Of a stretch of 7,754 bases of DNA, positions 6,673-7,754 are shown in pieces. The translations under genes and the position numbers were made by a program. The notes beneath the pieces are model-generated. The model saw only the letters and a program-made list of their open reading frames with translations. It had not been told where the DNA came from and ran no database searches. Origin of the DNA: Alphaproteobacteria bacterium (lineage in GTDB: Bacteria; Pseudomonadota; Alphaproteobacteria; Puniceispirillales; Puniceispirillaceae); assembly GCA_011522945.1 (NCBI GenBank), contig WTHY01000101.1, positions 5,305 through 13,058 of the forward strand, given 5' to 3'. Position 1 is the stretch's first letter. The number at the start of each line of letters is the position of its first letter.

Positions 6673-7754
6673 AATTAGTGGCAAACCTAGCCACTGTTGC
6701 AATCAAATCTGCAGACCCTCACATAGTTGTTGATACAGCTCTTTATGATGCGCCTCTTACACCTTTAGACAGGGGTGTTTACAAGGTGATATCTGTTGGC
6801 AAAGCTGCCAATATGATGATGAGAGCTGTCATAGACAATATGCCAAAAACACAGAAGTTTGAAGCTGTTGTCGTAACAAATTACGAAAATGCTTTAGATA
6901 GTGGCACAGGGAAAATCGCAGATGTGGATTATATCGCTGCCGGCCATCCAATACCTGATGAAAATGGCATATCAGCAGGAGTAAAAGTCGAAAAACTGCT
7001 CCAAACAGCTACCGCGAATGATCACGTTATATGTCTGATTTCAGGCGGTGGGTCTGCGCTCCTGCCGACACCGGCTGGGAATTTAACCTTGGCTGAAAAG
7101 GCAGAGATTAGTCACATGATGCTATCAGAGGGACTTGATATCCTAGAGATGAATTCTGTTCGTCAGCACTTATCCCGCCTGAAAGGGGGAGGTATGCTGC
7201 GCGTTGCTGCACCAGCGCCTGTAACAGCTTTTATTCTGTCTGACGTAATTGGAGATGATTTGCGGGTCATTGCAAGTGGTCCTACGGTAACGCCAATTGC
7301 GCCGCGTCAAGCTGTTTGCGATATGTTGCACGAAAAGGGGCTCTTTGAGAAACTACCCGATAGCGCAAAGGCGCTTTTTAAGCAAAATCAGATGGATGAG
7401 CTAGATTCGAATGTGCAAAACCATCTGGTAGGGTCAAATAGATTGTCCTTAGACGCCATGCTTGCTGCTATGCCAAATGAGGATATTTTCTTGGTGTCTG
7501 ATAGGCTGGTCGGCGATGTTGCAGAGGCATGCGAAGCGATTGTGAGTGCAGTCGATATGGATACAATAACCCATCGCAAAATCTTCATCTGGGGTGGGGA
7601 GACAACTGTGCATATTAAAGGCGATGGTCTTGGGGGGCGTAATCAGGAATTAGCATTGCGTGTTGCGCTTGCTGCCGAGGGGTGGGGATGTGATTTTGCC
7701 TTTGGGTCTATTGGCACTGATGGTCGCGATGGGCCAACAGATGCAGCTGGTGGT
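6654..7754 (+). CDS. gckA: glycerate 2-kinase (GckA/TtuD type), 3' end cut by window
   Basis: This enzyme phosphorylates D-glycerate at C2 using ATP to give 2-phosphoglycerate, linking glyoxylate, serine-cycle or hydroxypyruvate metabolism to lower glycolysis. The 367 codons seen run open to the window end. The family is usually about 420-440 residues, so the tail of the C-terminal MOFRL domain is missing. Motifs are SVGKAA with the likely active-site Lys50 (47-52), AGHPIPDENG (96-105), SGGGSALLP (130-138), NSVRQHLSRLKGGG (167-180), LSDVIGDD with ASGPT (195-211), GGETTV (314-319), GGRNQELAL (327-335) and GTDGRDGPTDAAGG (354-367). The start is ATG 6654 or the adjoining GTG 6651, after an in-frame TAA at 6636. 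No good Shine-Dalgarno sequence precedes either, and the start lies inside a 17-bp repeat. It follows panB after 129 bp, so it may have its own promoter. Confidence 0.93.
   Translation, partial: MPDTLKKLVANLATVAIKSADPHIVVDTALYDAPLTPLDRGVYKVISVGKAANMMMRAVIDNMPKTQKFEAVVVTNYENALDSGTGKIADVDYIAAGHPIPDENGISAGVKVEKLLQTATANDHVICLISGGGSALLPTPAGNLTLAEKAEISHMMLSEGLDILEMNSVRQHLSRLKGGGMLRVAAPAPVTAFILSDVIGDDLRVIASGPTVTPIAPRQAVCDMLHEKGLFEKLPDSAKALFKQNQMDELDSNVQNHLVGSNRLSLDAMLAAMPNEDIFLVSDRLVGDVAEACEAIVSAVDMDTITHRKIFIWGGETTVHIKGDGLGGRNQELALRVALAAEGWGCDFAFGSIGTDGRDGPTDAAGG

Overview
The window looks like a chromosomal segment of an alphaproteobacterium with moderate-to-low GC (judged by eye at about 45 percent). 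Support comes from the protein flavours: an HflX with an alphaproteobacterial-type N-terminus, a panC-panB pair and a GckA/TtuD-type glycerate 2-kinase. A marine, SAR116-like lineage would fit, but this is inference and cannot be proven from the sequence. There are no mobile elements, tRNAs, rRNAs or CRISPR arrays.

Layout. Two genes lie on the minus strand: a PEP carboxylase homologue (ppc, 4469 to 1671) followed by the ribosome-associated GTPase gene hflX (1480 to 173). Between them are 190 bp holding an unproven 62-codon reading frame that overlaps the ppc stop. Divergent from ppc, across a 335-bp intergenic region with plausible promoters in both directions and an imperfect palindrome over the ppc -35 box, lie three plus-strand genes. 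These are panC (4805-5656), panB (5709-6524) and a glycerate 2-kinase gene (from 6654, cut by the window end). The start of the last gene lies inside a small 17-bp-period tandem repeat that also contains an in-frame 11-codon leader ORF.

How the genes may work together. PanB makes ketopantoate using a one-carbon unit from 5,10-methylene-tetrahydrofolate, which a separate reductase turns into pantoate. PanC joins pantoate to beta-alanine to make pantothenate, the CoA precursor. PEP carboxylase would form oxaloacetate, the source of aspartate and hence beta-alanine. Glycerate 2-kinase makes 2-phosphoglycerate, which enolase turns into PEP, so it could feed PEP carboxylase, as in the serine cycle. 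HflX is an unrelated stress and ribosome-rescue factor.

Most of the window is housekeeping. The most interesting points are the PEP carboxylase homologue, which keeps the catalytic His and metal ligands but has replaced several otherwise near-invariant residues, and the repeat-built start region of the glycerate kinase gene. I see no clear new defence or mobile system.
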